64,000 nucleotides of DNA from Dugong dugon (GCA_030035585.1 CM057462.1:93951234-94015233), one strand, 5' to 3'; positions 11,594 through 23,456 are shown, counted from the stretch's first letter. The notes: generated from the sequence alone by a model not told the origin. Made by a program: numbers and translations.

Positions 11594-11890
11594 TTGTTGT
11601 TGTTAGCGCCTTTGAGTCGCCCTGACTGACTGTGACCTCATGAACAACAGAACACTGCCTGGTCCTGCACCATCGCCATGATGGCTGAGGATAGTGGGTT
11701 GAGGATTGGACTGTTCCTTTCTTCCTAGTCCACCTTAGTCTGGAAGCTCCACTGAAACTTGATCAGCATCATAGCAACACACAGGTTTCCACTGACAGAC
11801 AGGTGGTGGCTGCACACATGGGCCCAGAATCCAACTCCCAAGTCTCCCAACGGAAGGTGAGAATTCTACCGCTGAACCCCCAAGGCCCTT
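11594..11890 (-). mobile_element. Long AfroSINE variant
   Basis: Reverse: TTGTTGTTGTTAGCGCC, then ACTGCCTGGTCCTGCACCAT, GGAAGCTCCACTGAAACTTG, and a 5' part reading GTGAGAATTCTACCGCTGAA. The 3' half resembles the RTE 3' end (the QDWAVF-coding part), more extensively than in the short AfroSINEs. The same variant is at 23457-23785. Confidence 0.8.
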
Positions 11891-11907
11891 GAAGTATCTC
11901 ATCTTAA

Positions 11908-12104
11908 AACGAAAATCAAACCAATTGCCCTTTAATTGATTCTGACTCATGGTGACCCCCATGTGTTGCAGAGTAGAACTGCACTCCACGGGGTTTTCAA
12001 GCATATTTCCAGGCCTTTCTTCTGAGGTAATTCTGAGTGGGTTCGAACCGCCAACCTTTCAGTTAGTAGTCCAGCACTTAACTGATTGGCCCACTGGCGG
12101 ACTC
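11908..12104 (-). mobile_element. AfroSINE
   Basis: Reverse orientation: TGATTCTGACTCATGGTGAC, AGAGTAGAACTGCACTCCAC, GGGTTCGAACCGCCAACCTT. ATCTTA occurs on both sides (11901-11906, 12108-12113). Confidence 0.93.
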
Positions 12105-13060
12105 ATTATCTTAATTGAGGAGGTGTACATTCATTCAAAGGAAACCCAGGAGGTGAAAGTCTGCAGAATCACATTATGTTAGCATAATCAATAGGGCTGT
12201 TGTAAAACGTTCAGTATCTAAGGGCTTTAGGATGTACTGTTCAAATAGACTAACTTATGCTGTGATCGTAGATGACCTCAAAAATCTTAGTGGCTTTCAA
12301 TAATACTCATGTTACATGTCCATCATGGGGAAGCTTTTTCTAGGGATGTAGAGTCTTCTTTACTCTGCACTTAAGCTTGTTATTGACCATTGTGGCAAAC
12401 AGGAAAGAAACAAGGTCCCTTGGCTGTTAAAACTTCTGCCCAGAAATGACATCTTTATTTGCCCAAGTAAGTTACATGGCCACTCCTGAGTTGACAGGAT
12501 GGGGAAGGCTGTTTCATGAAGGGAAATAAGAATATTTCATGGACAGAAATATAATATACCATGTAGGAATTTCTGTATGATCCTGTTTGGAAATCATCCA
12601 TGTATCATCAAAGAACCCCAGGGATTTGCACGGTTCAAAATGAGGTCTAGTATATGGAGTAGTAATATTCAATATGTATTAGCTATTGTTATTATTTTAA
12701 CTATTCCATTGAGAAGGGGAAATTCTGTATGTTATCTTTTATACACATTTTGGAGGTAAACAGGGGAACTTTCTGGTACTTCTTACTCAAGCAGCAAAAA
12801 ACAAGACACTGGACTTCTAGTCTTCAGCAGGATACCATGTTATATAAGGAATAGTTGAGTAATTCGGAATATTTAGCATGAAGAGAAACTTCAGGTGGGA
12901 CAGACGACTGTTTTCAAATATATGAAAGTCTTTATCTGAAAACAAATGACACGTATCCTCAGAAGATAGCCCTGGTATTGGAATAAATTGGTCTGGTATG
13001 GGTTAATTATTCCAAGAGCCTGTTTTTAGTGCCATGAAGCTCGCTGAGCTTTATCGTTGC
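12105..13060. other. No gene or repeat recognised
   Basis: About 950 bases of AT-rich DNA. An open frame at 12577-12759 is unsupported. Confidence 0.4.
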
Positions 13061-13325
13061 AGAAGAACCAATGATAACACTTACATAGTACTTACTACGT
13101 GCCAGGCATTGTTCCAAGCCTTTATACATACTAACTCTGTTAAGCTCACAGCAACCCTATGAGATAGGAACTATTACTATCCCCATTTTACAGGTGGAAA
13201 GAATGAAGCACAAACTGATGAAGGAATTGCTGAAGTCACACATTTAGTAAGTGGCAGAGCTAAGGGTTGAACTTATCAATATGTCTCTAGAGTCAACTCT
13301 TAACCCCTATCCTACATAGCCTTTC
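13061..13325 (-). repeat. MIR
   Basis: Reverse MIR: TACTTACTACGTGCCAGGCA, CAGCAACCCTATGAGATAGG, CCCCATTTTACAGGTGGAAA, then AAGTGGCAGAGCTAAGG. Confidence 0.85.
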
Positions 13326-13799
13326 TACTTTTGAAATTCATTTGTAAACCCTGTTTTGGGCAGTCTATCGTCTCTTACCTCTAGCCATCACGTTTCTGAT
13401 CCTTTGCATAACCCTCCAGCGGTACACACCCCTTAACTTATTCTCCTTTTTCTGCCCTTTTTGTTTGTCTCTAGGAATGACTTGTCCGTATTGACCTCTC
13501 AGACAAGCAGGGGCTGTCACCTGGGTTGGGTATCTGGGAGCCAATCTGGGGACTCTTGTGGTAGAGAGATCGAGGGAAGGGGGAGGAAGGAACATCTGGA
13601 ACTTGACCCTGGAGTTTGGAGTTGTTAGCCTGGCCTGTGGTTATGGGGTGAAGAACAAAGTGGGAATGCCATTTGAGAGCCAGATCAACAGTGAGCCACA
13701 CCAGGTCAAGGGGGTCTGGTTATGAGACCAAAACCCGGGTCACAGCAATGGTTGCAATAGGAGACTGATAGATGAACCAGCAGGTTGAGGAGGGCCCAA
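13326..13799. other. No gene recognised
   Basis: Contains two overlapping minus-strand open frames (13365-13595, 13471-13701) in different frames with no domain. Nothing else identified. Confidence 0.4.
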
Positions 13800-13999
13800 C
13801 CCCAAACCAAACCCACTCCTGTCTAGTTGATTCCAACTAATAGCGACCCTATAGGACAGAGTAGAGCTGCCCCATAGGGTTTCTCAGGTTGTAAATCTTT
13901 ACGGAAGCAGACTGCCACATCTTTCTCCTGCAGAGGAGCTGGTAAGTTCAAACAGCTTAGGAGCCAAGTGCTTTTAACCACTGCACCACCAGGGCTCCT
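13800..13999 (-). mobile_element. AfroSINE
   Basis: Reverse full-length copy: CCAAACCCACTCCTGTCTAG, GACCCTATAGGACAGAGTAG, TTTACGGAAGCAGACTGCCA, CACTGCACCACCAGGGCTCC. Confidence 0.95.
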
Positions 14000-14154
14000 T
14001 TTGGGGAGGGCAGATGTACCTAAGGAGAGTCCTGAGAGGGAGGGCCTAGGGGCAAGAATCTTTCATAGGACCTAGGTGGTCTCATCTGGCTGTTGAGGTA
14101 GCCAAGCCAAGTGGCCTTCTCCATCCTAGCAGCATTTCTCTGTAGACCAGTGGT
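14000..14154. other. Unassigned
   Basis: Nothing recognised. Confidence 0.3.
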
Positions 14155-14159
14155 CTGGT

Positions 14160-14389
14160 GCAGAACCTTCCTGACAGAGCCTTAGGACCCTTTCACCAAA
14201 GTAATGGACTGGCAGTGGGGTGAAGTGGTTAAGTGCCTTGACCCTTGTCTATGCTGCCTGGGTTCAAATCCCAACTCTGCCACTTACTGGCTCAATAACA
14301 CTAGGGGGGAGGAGCAAATTATCTAACCTCTTGGCATCTTAGTTTTCTCATCTATAAAATAAAAATATAACGATGTTACTTCAGAGGTT
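14160..14389 (+). repeat. MIR
   Basis: Forward MIR head and core: GTGGTTAAGTGCCTTGACCC, GGGTTCAAATCCCAACTCTG, CTTAGTTTTCTCATCTATAA. Confidence 0.85.
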
Positions 14390-14512
14390 TGTTAGTCAGC
14401 TTAGTACAGTGATTAATGATCATGGGCTCTAGAGTCAGAATACTTTAAGACTTACTTTACCACGTATGGCTGTGCGGCCTCAGACAAGTTACCAGATGTC
14501 TTGCTTCACTTT

Positions 14513-14962
14513 TTATTTTTATTGTACATTAGGTGAAAGTTTACAGAGCAAATTAGATTTCCATTCGATAGTTTGAACATAAAGTGTTTCATGGCTTTAG
14601 TTTCATTCCCCGCAATGTGTCAGCACTCCCCGTTTCTGCCCTGTGCTCCCCATTTCCTTTCACCTTGATTTTCTACCCCTTCCTGCCTTCTCATCTTTGC
14701 TTTTGGGCAAACATTGCCCTTTTGATCTTGTATAATTGATTGTTCTGAGGAGCACTTTCCTCTCAGGTGTTATTTTTTATTTTGTGGGCCTATCTATTGT
14801 TTGGCTGAAAGGTGGTCGCCGGGAATGGCTTCAGTTCCAGTTCAGAAGAGTGTCTTAGGGCCATAGTCTCAGGGGTTCCTCCAGTCTCTGTCAACCAGTA
14901 AGTCTGGTCTTTTATGTGAATTTGATGTTTTGTTCTACCTTTTTCTCCCACTTCTGTCAGGG
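14513..14962 (-). mobile_element. L1 3' UTR fragment inserted in MIR
   Basis: Reverse L1 tail: T-rich start, GTACATTAGGTGAAAGTTTA, TGTGTCAGCACTCCCCGTTT, ending near TCTGTCAGGG. Perfect 12-bp duplication TTGCTTCACTTT at 14501-14512 and 14963-14974. Confidence 0.92.
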
Positions 14963-15042
14963 TTGCTTCACTTTAAGGTCTATAACATGGACACAATAAT
15001 AGGACACCCACATCATAGGATTGTTGTAAGAATTAAATAAGA

Positions 15043-15062
15043 TTATGTGTGTGTGTGTATTT
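15043..15062 (+). repeat. (TG)n microsatellite
   Basis: Short TG run at the MIR/AfroSINE junction, followed by a T run that belongs to the reversed SINE tail. Confidence 0.8.
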
Positions 15063-15212
15063 TTTTTTAGCCAGTTACCCTTGAGTCGATTCTGACTCAT
15101 GGCGACCTCATGTGTGTTAGAGTAGAACTGTGCTCCAAAGGATTTTCAATGGCTGATTTAAGTAGATCATCAGGCCTTTCTTCTGAGGTGCCTCTGGGTG
15201 TACTTGAACCTC
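15063..15212 (-). mobile_element. AfroSINE inserted in MIR
   Basis: Reverse: CGATTCTGACTCATGGCGAC, AGAGTAGAACTGTGCTCCAA, CTTCTGAGGTGCCTCTGGGT. The 5' head is missing. Confidence 0.9.
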
Positions 15213-15266
15213 TATACATATAGAACTGACCTGGCACATAGTAAGCACTCAATAAATAGTAATTAT

Positions 15267-16459
15267 AATCTTTCCTGCCCTTATGAGAAGCCCAAACTTG
15301 GAAAACTGCCATGAGTGAAATGCGCCTTTCCCACCTAGCCTTGGCAAGCTAGACTCAGACAGAATAAACTTCACATTCAATTCCAGTCCCTTCATCAAGC
15401 TGGAGAAGAAAGAATGCTGAGGTCCACACAGCTGTGGGTTGCACTACCCATGGCAGTTAACTTTGCACAGAGGAAAGATATGCCCAAACTCGTCTGATCT
15501 CCAGGTCTACCTAGTAACCCCAAGCCAGCTTCTATTGATTGTGGTTGGGAGGATGGTATGAAGAATGTGAATGACATAGTCTGTCTATCCAAACTGCCAG
15601 ATGTACAACTCATAGTAAAATTGTGGGCACAACATTATCACTATAGCATTGTATTTAGAAGACGAAGCATAACATTGTTATTTTGCTTCTCAGTGTTTAA
15701 TGGGAAAAAGACCAAGCAGGGAGTTCAACATCTTCATCTCCTGAGAGAGTTCCTCTACTATATATGGTTATTCCAGGAAAATTTGTAAATAGTCTGTTGC
15801 TCATGGAGAATAATGAGTCATGCCAGGTAAATATGAAGAATGTTGATTTCTTTCCTCCCAGCTCTTTTTTTAACTGCTTGGAAACCTTTTTTTTTTTTTT
15901 TTGTGCTCTGAGAGAACAAGCTTCTGAAATAAATGCTTCCTCTTTTCAACCACCATTAAGATGTTACAGGTTAACAATCACGTTGGCTAGTAAAATTTGG
16001 GGACAAGAGGATTCTTTCACTTGTAAGAATATACTATTGTCACAAATAATGCTATGTTAGTCCTGCGTCCCATCATTTATTCTCTCAATACAACCTTTTG
16101 GCTTCTGGAGTATTTAACGAGCACCTATGGGGAGAAGGAGCAGGGCAAGCTGGAAGAGATCTCTTGTCCCTCTTCCTATTCATTTTTTACTTTCTTTAAT
16201 GAATCTTAGCATGTTCAAGCCACTAGCCTTTCTCCTGTCTGTGTAGAGAAGCTTCAAAGAGGGCAAAGAGAGAAATAACTTTATTCATTCATCCATTTAT
16301 TCAGCAGCCAGTCACTCATTCAACAAAATTAACTCCACGTGTTGCAGTGGCGACAGAAATTGCCTAGATTCCTTATGGATAAGAAGCAGAATAGCACAAA
16401 GGTGGTTCCCATGAGGTAGAGGTTCGGCATACCTTCACCCTCCAACTTCTTCACCATTT
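15267..16459. other. No gene recognised
   Basis: About 1.2 kb, with a T run at 15887-15901. Open frames at 15395-15613 (minus), 15558-15788 and 15764-16060 have no domains; the last runs through the T tract. Confidence 0.4.
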
Positions 16460-19400
16460 CTTTTTATTATCATTATTATTATTTTTCCCACACAAAAATT
16501 TATACATACTTTGTTATGTGACCCTAAATGCTCTCCCCGTACTGTGACAGCACACTCCTTCTTTCCACCCGATTCCCCATGTCCGTTCAGCCAGCTCCTA
16601 ACCATCTCTGCCTTCGCATCTCACCTCTGGCCAGAAGCTGCCCGTTTAGTCTCTTGTACCTACTTGAGCTAACAGGCACACTCCTCACGAGTATCACTTT
16701 ATGTCCCACAGTCCAGTCCAATCCCTGTCTGAAGAGTTGGCCTCGGAAATTGTTTTAGTTCTGGGCTGATAGAGAATCCAGGGGCCATGCTTTCCAGGGT
16801 TCCTCCAGTCTCAGTCAGACCATTAAGTCTGGTTTTCTTACTAGAATTTGACTTCTGCACCCCACTTTTCTCCTGCTCCATCTGGGACTCTTTATGCTGT
16901 TCCCTGTTCAGGCCGGTCATTGGTGGTAGCCAGGCACCATCTAGTTATTCTAGTCTCAGGCTGATGAAGTCTCTGGTTTATGTGGCCCTTTCTCTCTTGG
17001 GCTAATACTTTCCTTGTGTCTTTGGTGTTCATTCTCCTTTACTCCAGGTGGTTAGGACCAATTGATGCATCTTAGGTGGCCGCTTGCAAGCTTTTAAGAC
17101 CCCAGACGCCACTAACCAAAGTAGGATGCAGAACATTTTCTTAATAAGCTTTGTTATGCCAATTGACCTAGATGTCCCCTGAAAGCATAGTCCCTGGATC
17201 ACTACCGTTGTACTCTGTCTGTCAAAGTGTTTGACTGTATTCAGGAAACTTCTTAGCTTTGGTTTAGTCCAGTTGTGCTGACTTCCCCTGTAGTGTGTGC
17301 TGTCCTTCCCTTCACCTAAGATAATTCTTATCTACTATCTAGTTAGTAAATAACCTTCACCCTCCCTCCCCACCCTAGTAACCATCAAAGAATGTTTTCT
17401 TCTGTATTTAAACCTTTTCTTGAGTTCTTATAATAGTGGTCTTATACAATATTTGTGCTTCTGTGACTGACTAAATTCATTCAGCATAATGACCTCCAGC
17501 TTCCTCCATGTTATGTTTCATGGCTTCATCATAGTACTTTATCATTGCGTAGTATTCCATTGTGTGGATATACCATAATTTGTTTATCCGTTTGTCCGTT
17601 GATGGCACCTAGGTTGTTTTCATCTTTTTGCTATTGTGAACAGTGCTGCAATGAACATGGCTGTGCATATATCTATTTTGTGATGGCTCTTATTTCTCCA
17701 GGATATATTCCAAGGAGCAGGATAGCTGAATCATATGATACTTCTATTTCTAGCTTTTTAAGGAAGCACCAAATCAATTACCAAAGTGGTTGTACCATTT
17801 ACATTCCCACCAACAGTGTATAAGTGTTCCAGTCTCTCCACAACCTCTCCAGCATTTACTATTTTGTGTTTTTTGGATTAATGCTAGCCTCGTTGGGGTG
17901 TGATGATATCTAATTTAGTTTTGATCTGCATTTCTCTAATGGCTAATGATTGTGAGCATTTCTTCACGTGTCTGTTAGCCTGAATATCTTCTTTGGTGAA
18001 GTGCCTGTTCATGTCCTTTGCCCATTTTTTAAATTGGATTATTTGTCTTTTTGTTGTTGAAGTTTTGCAATATCTTATAGATTTTAGAGATTAGACACTG
18101 ATAGGATTTGTCGTAGCCAAAAATTTTTTCCCAGTCTGTAGGTTGTCTTTTGACTCTTTTGGTGAAGTCTTTTGATGAGCACAAGTGTTTGATTTTTAGG
18201 AGCTCCCATTTATCTAGTCTGTCTTCTGGTACTCATGCATTGTTACTTATGGTTCATATTGTGTTTATGCCATGTATTAGGGCTCCTAGCATTGTCCCTA
18301 TTTTTTCTTCCATGATCTTTATCGTTTTCAATTTTATATTTAAGTCTTTGATCCATTTTGAGTTAGTTTTTGTGCATGGTGTGAGATATGGGTTTTGTTT
18401 CAGTTTTTTGCACGTGGATATCCAGTTATGCCAGCACCATTTTGTAAAGAGACTGTCTTTTCCCCAATTAACGGACTTTGGGCCTTTGTCAAATATCAGC
18501 TGCTCGTAGGTGGATAAATTTAAGTCTGGATTCTCAGTTCTGTTCCATTGGTCTATTTATCTGTGGTTGTACCAGTACCAGGCTGTTTTGACTACTGTGG
18601 TGGTATAATAGGTTCTAAAATCAGATAGTGTGTGGCCTCCCACTTTGTTCTTCTTCTTGAGTAATGCTTTACTTATTCGGGGCCTCTTCCCTTTCCATAT
18701 GAAGTTGGTGATTTGTTTCTCCATCTCATTAAAAAATGCCAGTGGAATTTGGGTTGGGATTGCATTGTATCTGTAGATTGCTTAGGGTAGAATTGACATT
18801 TTCACAATGTCGAGTCTACCTATCCATGAGCAAGGCATGTTTTTCCACTTATGCAGGTCTCTTTTGGTTTCTTGCAGTAGTGTCTTGTAGTTTTCATTGT
18901 ATAGGTCTTTTATGTCTCTGGTTAGATTTATTCCTAAGTATTTTATCTTCTTGGGGGCTATTATAAATGGTACTGATTTGGTGATTTCCCGTTCGAGGTT
19001 CTCTTTGTTGGTGTAAAGGAATCCAACTGGTTTTTGTATGTTTATCCTGTGTCCTGAAACTTTGCTGAAATCTTCTATTAGTTCCAGTAGTTTTCTTGTG
19101 GATTCTTTGGGGTTTTCTCTGTATAAGATCATATCATCTGCAAATAGAGATACACTGACTTCTTCCCTACCAATCTGGATGCCCTTTATTTCTTTTTCTA
19201 GCCTAATTGCTCTGGCTAGGACCTGCAGCACAATGTTGAATAAGAGGTGATAAAGGGCATCCTTGTCTCCTTCCTGTTCTCAAGGGGAATGCTTTCAAAG
19301 TCTCTCCATTTAGGATGATGTTGGCTGTTGGCTTTATATAAATGCTCTTAATTATATTGAGGAATTTCCCTTCTATTTCTATTTTGCTGGGAGTTTTTTT

Positions 19401-20870
19401 TTTTTTTTTTTTGTCATGAGTGGGTGTTAGACTTTGTTGAACGCCTTTTCCGCATTGATTGATAATATCATGTGGTTCTTGTCTTTTGTTTTATTTTTGT
19501 GATGGATTACATTGATTGTTTTTCTAATGTTGAACCATCCCTGCATACCTGGTATAAATCCCACTTGATCATGGTGAATTATTTTTTTGATATGTTGCTG
19601 AATTCTTTTGGCTAGAATTTTGTTGAGGATTTGTGAGTCAATGCTCATGAGGGATATTGGTCTGTAATTTTCTTTTTCTGTGGTGTCTTTACCTGGTTTT
19701 GGTATTAGGGTTATGCTGGCTTCATAGAATGAGTTTGGGAGTATTCCATCCTTTTCTATGCTCTGAAATACCTTTAGTAGTAGTTGTGTTATCTCTTCTC
19801 TGAAAGTTTGGTAGAATTCTCCAGTGAAGCTGTCCAGGCAAGGGCTTTTATTTGTTGGCAGTTTTTTAATAACCTTTTCGATCTCTTCTTTTGTTATGGG
19901 TTTATTTAGTTGTTCTACCTCTGTTTGTGTTAGTTTAAATGGGTAGTGAGTTTCTAGAAATTTGTGCATTTCCTCTAGGTTTTCAAATTTGTTAGAGTAC
20001 AGTTTTTCATAGTATTCTGTTATGATTCTTTTAATTTCACTTGGGTCTGTTGTGATATCACCCATCTCATTTCTTATGCGGGTTATCTGCTTCCTCTCCT
20101 GTTTTTCTTTTGTCAGTTTGGCCAGTGGTTTATCAATTTTGTTGATCTTCTCATAGAACCGGCTTTTGGTCTTGTTAACTCTTTTCAATTCTTTTTCTAT
20201 TGTCTATTTCATTTAATTCTGCTCTAATTCTTATTATTTCCTTTCTTCTGGCACCTGAGGGCTTCTTTTGCTGCTCTGTTTCTACTTGTTCCAGTTGTAG
20301 GGTTAATGTTTTGATTATGGCCCTTTCTTCTTTTTGGGTGTGTCCATTTATTGCTATAAACTGACCTCTGAGCACTGCTTTTGCTGTGTCCCAAAGGTTC
20401 TGGTAGGATGTGTTTTCATTCTTATTTGATTCTATGAATTTCTTTATTCCATCCTTAATTTCTTCTATATCCCAGTAGTTTTTGAGCAAGGTGTTGTTCA
20501 GTTTCCATGTGTTTGATTTTTTTTCTTGCTTTTTGTGTTGTTGATTTCTGCTTTTATGGCTTTATGGTCAGAAAAGATGCTTTGTAATATTTCAGTGCTC
20601 TGGATTTTGTTAAGGCTTGCTTTATGGCCTAATATGTGGTCTCTTCTTGAGAATGTTCCATGTGCGTTGGAAAAGAAAGTATACTTGGCTGCTGTTGGGT
20701 GGAGTGTTTGGTATATGTCTATGAGATCAAGTTGGTTGATTGTAGCATTTAGCTCTTCTGTATCTTTTTTGAGCTTCTTTTTGGATGTTCTGTCCTTCAC
20801 TGAAAGTGGTATGTTGGAGTCTTCTACTACTACTGTGGAGCTGTCTATCTATCTTTTCAGTTCTTCACCA
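16460..20870 (-). mobile_element. L1 LINE, 5'-truncated, about 4.4 kb
   Basis: Minus-strand L1. From its 5' side, 20498-20800 is the end of the endonuclease domain (TFSRRDHILGHK, then FSDHKAIKAEI). 20175-20489 is the linker. 19427-20188 is the start of reverse transcriptase ([37 protein letters not shown]). 18782-19231 has the catalytic FADDMILY. The C-terminal part runs to about 17.4 kb, followed by a 3' UTR ending in a T-rich tail near 16.46 kb. Motif A reads SINAEKAFN where active L1s have Asp at the third position. A T run at 19395-19412 (A on the coding strand) and several frame changes break the ORF. It is inactive. Confidence 0.93.
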
Positions 20871-20934
20871 TTTCTGACACCAGCTCTTCCCTCCATGGCA
20901 CTCTTTACGTCTCTACTGGTTTCGATAATTTGTT

Positions 20935-21995
20935 GCAATGCCCACACAGAACTCACAGGCCATACTTAAGTGGCTTATTAAGGAAGTAACAGGGTACAAC
21001 TTGGGATCAGGATCAGGGTCAATAGGCTATGACTCAGGATCAGGATCAGGAAGCATGTAGGTGAATTCTGGAAGTCTCCCCTGAAGTGGAGAGCATTTCC
21101 TTCCCTTTTTCAGTGCAGGACAGCTCTCTCAGCTCCTCTCAGCTGTGCAAGCAAGCAGGCCCTTCTCTCTCTGTTGTGCGTGCTCCCTCTTGGCTGTGCA
21201 GGCCTCCTCTTGGCCATGCACACCCCCTCTTAGCCATGCAGGCCTTCTCTCAGCCTCGTCATGACAGGCCTCCTCTTGACCAGGTATGCCCACAGGCAGG
21301 CCTTGCTCTTGGCTTGGATTCCACTGCCGGACCTCACTCTTGGCCTGGCCTTCGTCACAGGGCCTACCTCTGCCCTGCTTGGACAAGTGTTACAGCTCTT
21401 TAGCTCCACCAGCAAGTGCCCAAAGGCACACAACTCAACAGCAAGCCTCATGCTGAAAGGCGCTCAAGTCTCTTTAGCTCCACGGGTCAGCAAGCCCACT
21501 GCAGATGCCTAGCGCTAGTCCCCTGGTTTCTGCCAGTCATGCTGCTGCTGCTGCTCTCTTGTGCTGTCTTGTACCATCTCTAGCATTACAGCTCTCTTAG
21601 TCTTCTGGTTTAGGAGGTTCTTAGCACAGGAACCGCTGGTCCAAAGGATGTACTCTGCTCCAGGCTCTTTTTCTTGATGGTAGCGAGGTCCCCCTCAACC
21701 TCTGTGGGACTGACCCTTTTATAAGCCTACTCCTCCCACTAAGACCACGAACTGACCAATCTCCTCAGTAGGTCACAGTCACCTAACTTGCATAGTAATA
21801 GACCAATCCCCACAAAGGTTTTACGCACTTTATTTGCATAGTAAACTCTCCAATCCATGAAAGTTATGACAAATAGACCAATCACAGGGCAGGTTGTGGC
21901 CCAACCAATTATTTTTGGTAGAATTATAAACCCAAGGCCAGAAAGGCCACGTATAAGAGAAACCCACTGCACTGCACTCCATGAGCTGGACATTT
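20935..21995 (-). mobile_element. LTR-like element related to MaLR (candidate, enlarged R/U5)
   Basis: Minus-strand reading shows CCAAT-type boxes (GATTGG) near 21774-21850 and GGCTTATAAAAGGG at about 21714-21727, then a leader close to the MLT1-like LTRs here: CCTGGAGCAGAGTA, CATCCTTTGGACCAGC, GGTTCCTGTGCTAAGAACCT. Further 3', plus-strand 21380-21600 (CAAGTGTTACAGCTCTTTAG, CCACCAGCAAGTG, AAAGGCGCTCAAG) matches 50093-50390 inside the MaLR element. A GGATCA-rich tandem lies at 21004-21056. The ends are not clearly TG...CA and no duplication was found. Other possibility: a fragment of a related provirus rather than one LTR. Confidence 0.55.
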
Positions 21996-22563
21996 ATACA
22001 AAATGTGTGGAGACTATAATGAACAAGATGAAGCCACTATGTTCAAGAAGCCTAAAGTTTCCGTCAAATGCAACAGGTGTAAACCTGAAATTATAATAGA
22101 AAGACAATATTGGAGAGGGTGTGATAGCTGGAAGAATGGGGGTATAATTTTAGAAGTGGGGTTAGCGTCATATCCATGACTGTGGTTGACGTGATCACAC
22201 TATGATAAACATCCTGGTGACTCATATTAAAATAAATTTCAAAGGTATACTTTGAGGTACATTAGTGTGTGTAAGATGTATCTCTGATAGATAAGAGATA
22301 ATTTGATGTGGCACTAGAGATGATTCTAGGTGGTACATGGGCCTAGCTTTAAGTAATATTAATCTGCATAGTAAGAAAGTATTCCTTTTTAAATTTTATT
22401 TTGAGCCATGTGATTACAGGTAAGCAGTCTCGTTTAGACATTGTATATCTTAAACACCTTTCTAACACTTGCTAAACAACCCCCCTTACGTTTTTTTAAA
22501 CAAAGATTAAGCTTAGAACTTCAACAGGCAGATAGACAGTAGATACCAGTGGGAATATGGTAA
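21996..22563. other. No gene or repeat recognised
   Basis: About 570 bases with nothing identified. Confidence 0.4.
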
Positions 22564-22722
22564 AACCAAAAAATTCAAACCCGTTGCCATTGAGTCAATT
22601 TTGACTCATAGCAACCCTATAGGACAGAGTAGAACTGTCCCATAGGGTTTCCAAGGAGCACCTGGTGGATTTGAACTTTTGGTTAGCAGCCATAGCTCTT
22701 AACCATTATGCCACCAGTTTTC
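22564..22722 (-). mobile_element. AfroSINE
   Basis: Reverse: CAAACCCGTTGCCATTGAGT, GACAGAGTAGAACTGTCCCA, then CTTAACCATTATGCCACCAG. Confidence 0.94.
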
Positions 22723-22959
22723 CAAAAGGGACAGTGGGCTGCATGGGCCAGGAATTTGGTAGCCTTATTTTATTATTCTTGTATTTATTTTGTTGCATTC
22801 ATTTATTTACGGTTAGTGAATGATATACAGTTCCCTTCTCAAATAAATTATTTAAACAAAATAAGTTGATATAAAGAAACCTGATAAAGCAGATAAGAGC
22901 CAAGGTGGTACAAGGTTACGGCAAAATTGTGAAAGTTGTACAGAAATGGCTGAAGTTTA
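22723..22959. other. Unassigned
   Basis: AT-rich, nothing recognised. Confidence 0.35.
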
Positions 22960-23170
22960 CAAAACAAGAGCACTGGCCTCGGAATTAGAGAATAGGGGGT
23001 TGAGTCCTAGCTGCGCCCCCAACTAGCCCTATGACTTTGGGCCATTCACCTAGCCTCTCAGAACATTAGTTTCCTTATCTGTAAAACAGAAATAAGACTC
23101 TTTGCACTGCCTTCTTTTCAAGATTGTCAGGATCTGATGAATGAATGTGTATATTACCATCTAGGGGAAT
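22960..23170 (+). repeat. MIR
   Basis: Forward MIR: GAGCACTGGCCTCGGAATTA, CCCTATGACTTTGGGCCATT, TTAGTTTCCTTATCTGTAAA. Confidence 0.85.
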
Positions 23171-23455
23171 TGTAGAGAGGCAACATGGCTTGATTTCGAG
23201 TGTGTTAGGTGTGAGAATGAGACTTGCCAACATTAACTGAATATGTATCACAGGCAAAGTGCCTGTTTTTGAGGGTACAGGATGAATAAAGCTGGACCTC
23301 TGCCCTCGGAGCTTATAGTGCTGTGTAGTATGTAGACGAACACATAACAAATAGTCATATAATATTTGGCAGACTATGATAAATATTATAAGTGGGTTAA
23401 AAACCCAAGGCAAAGAAAATAGTATGAAGTTAGTTACTTGAGTGTATTTGATAAG
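23171..23455 (-). repeat. L2-like fragment
   Basis: CTGCCCTCGGAGCTTATAGT and GACGAACACATAACAAATAG match the reversed L2 3' region; degenerate. Confidence 0.5.
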
Positions 23456-23456
23456 A

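Larger units (their letters stand above)
14390..15266 (+). repeat. MIR split by an L1 3' end and an AfroSINE
   Basis: Three pieces in consensus order: 14390-14512 (AGTACAGTGATTAATGATCA to CAGACAAGTTACCAG), 14963-15042 (GGATTGTTGTAAGAATTAAA), and 15213-15266 (CTGGCACATAGTAAGCACTC then AATAAATAGTAATTAT). Foreign sequence separates them. Confidence 0.85.

Noticed and set aside
15887-15901. T run as an L1 tail
   Set aside because: The flanking sequence does not match any L1 3' UTR in the window and no duplication was found.
21086-21403. 105-codon open frame with repeated Pro/Leu/His words
   Set aside because: Comes from an imperfect tandem in an LTR-like element; the opposite strand is also open, as expected for a low-complexity repeat.
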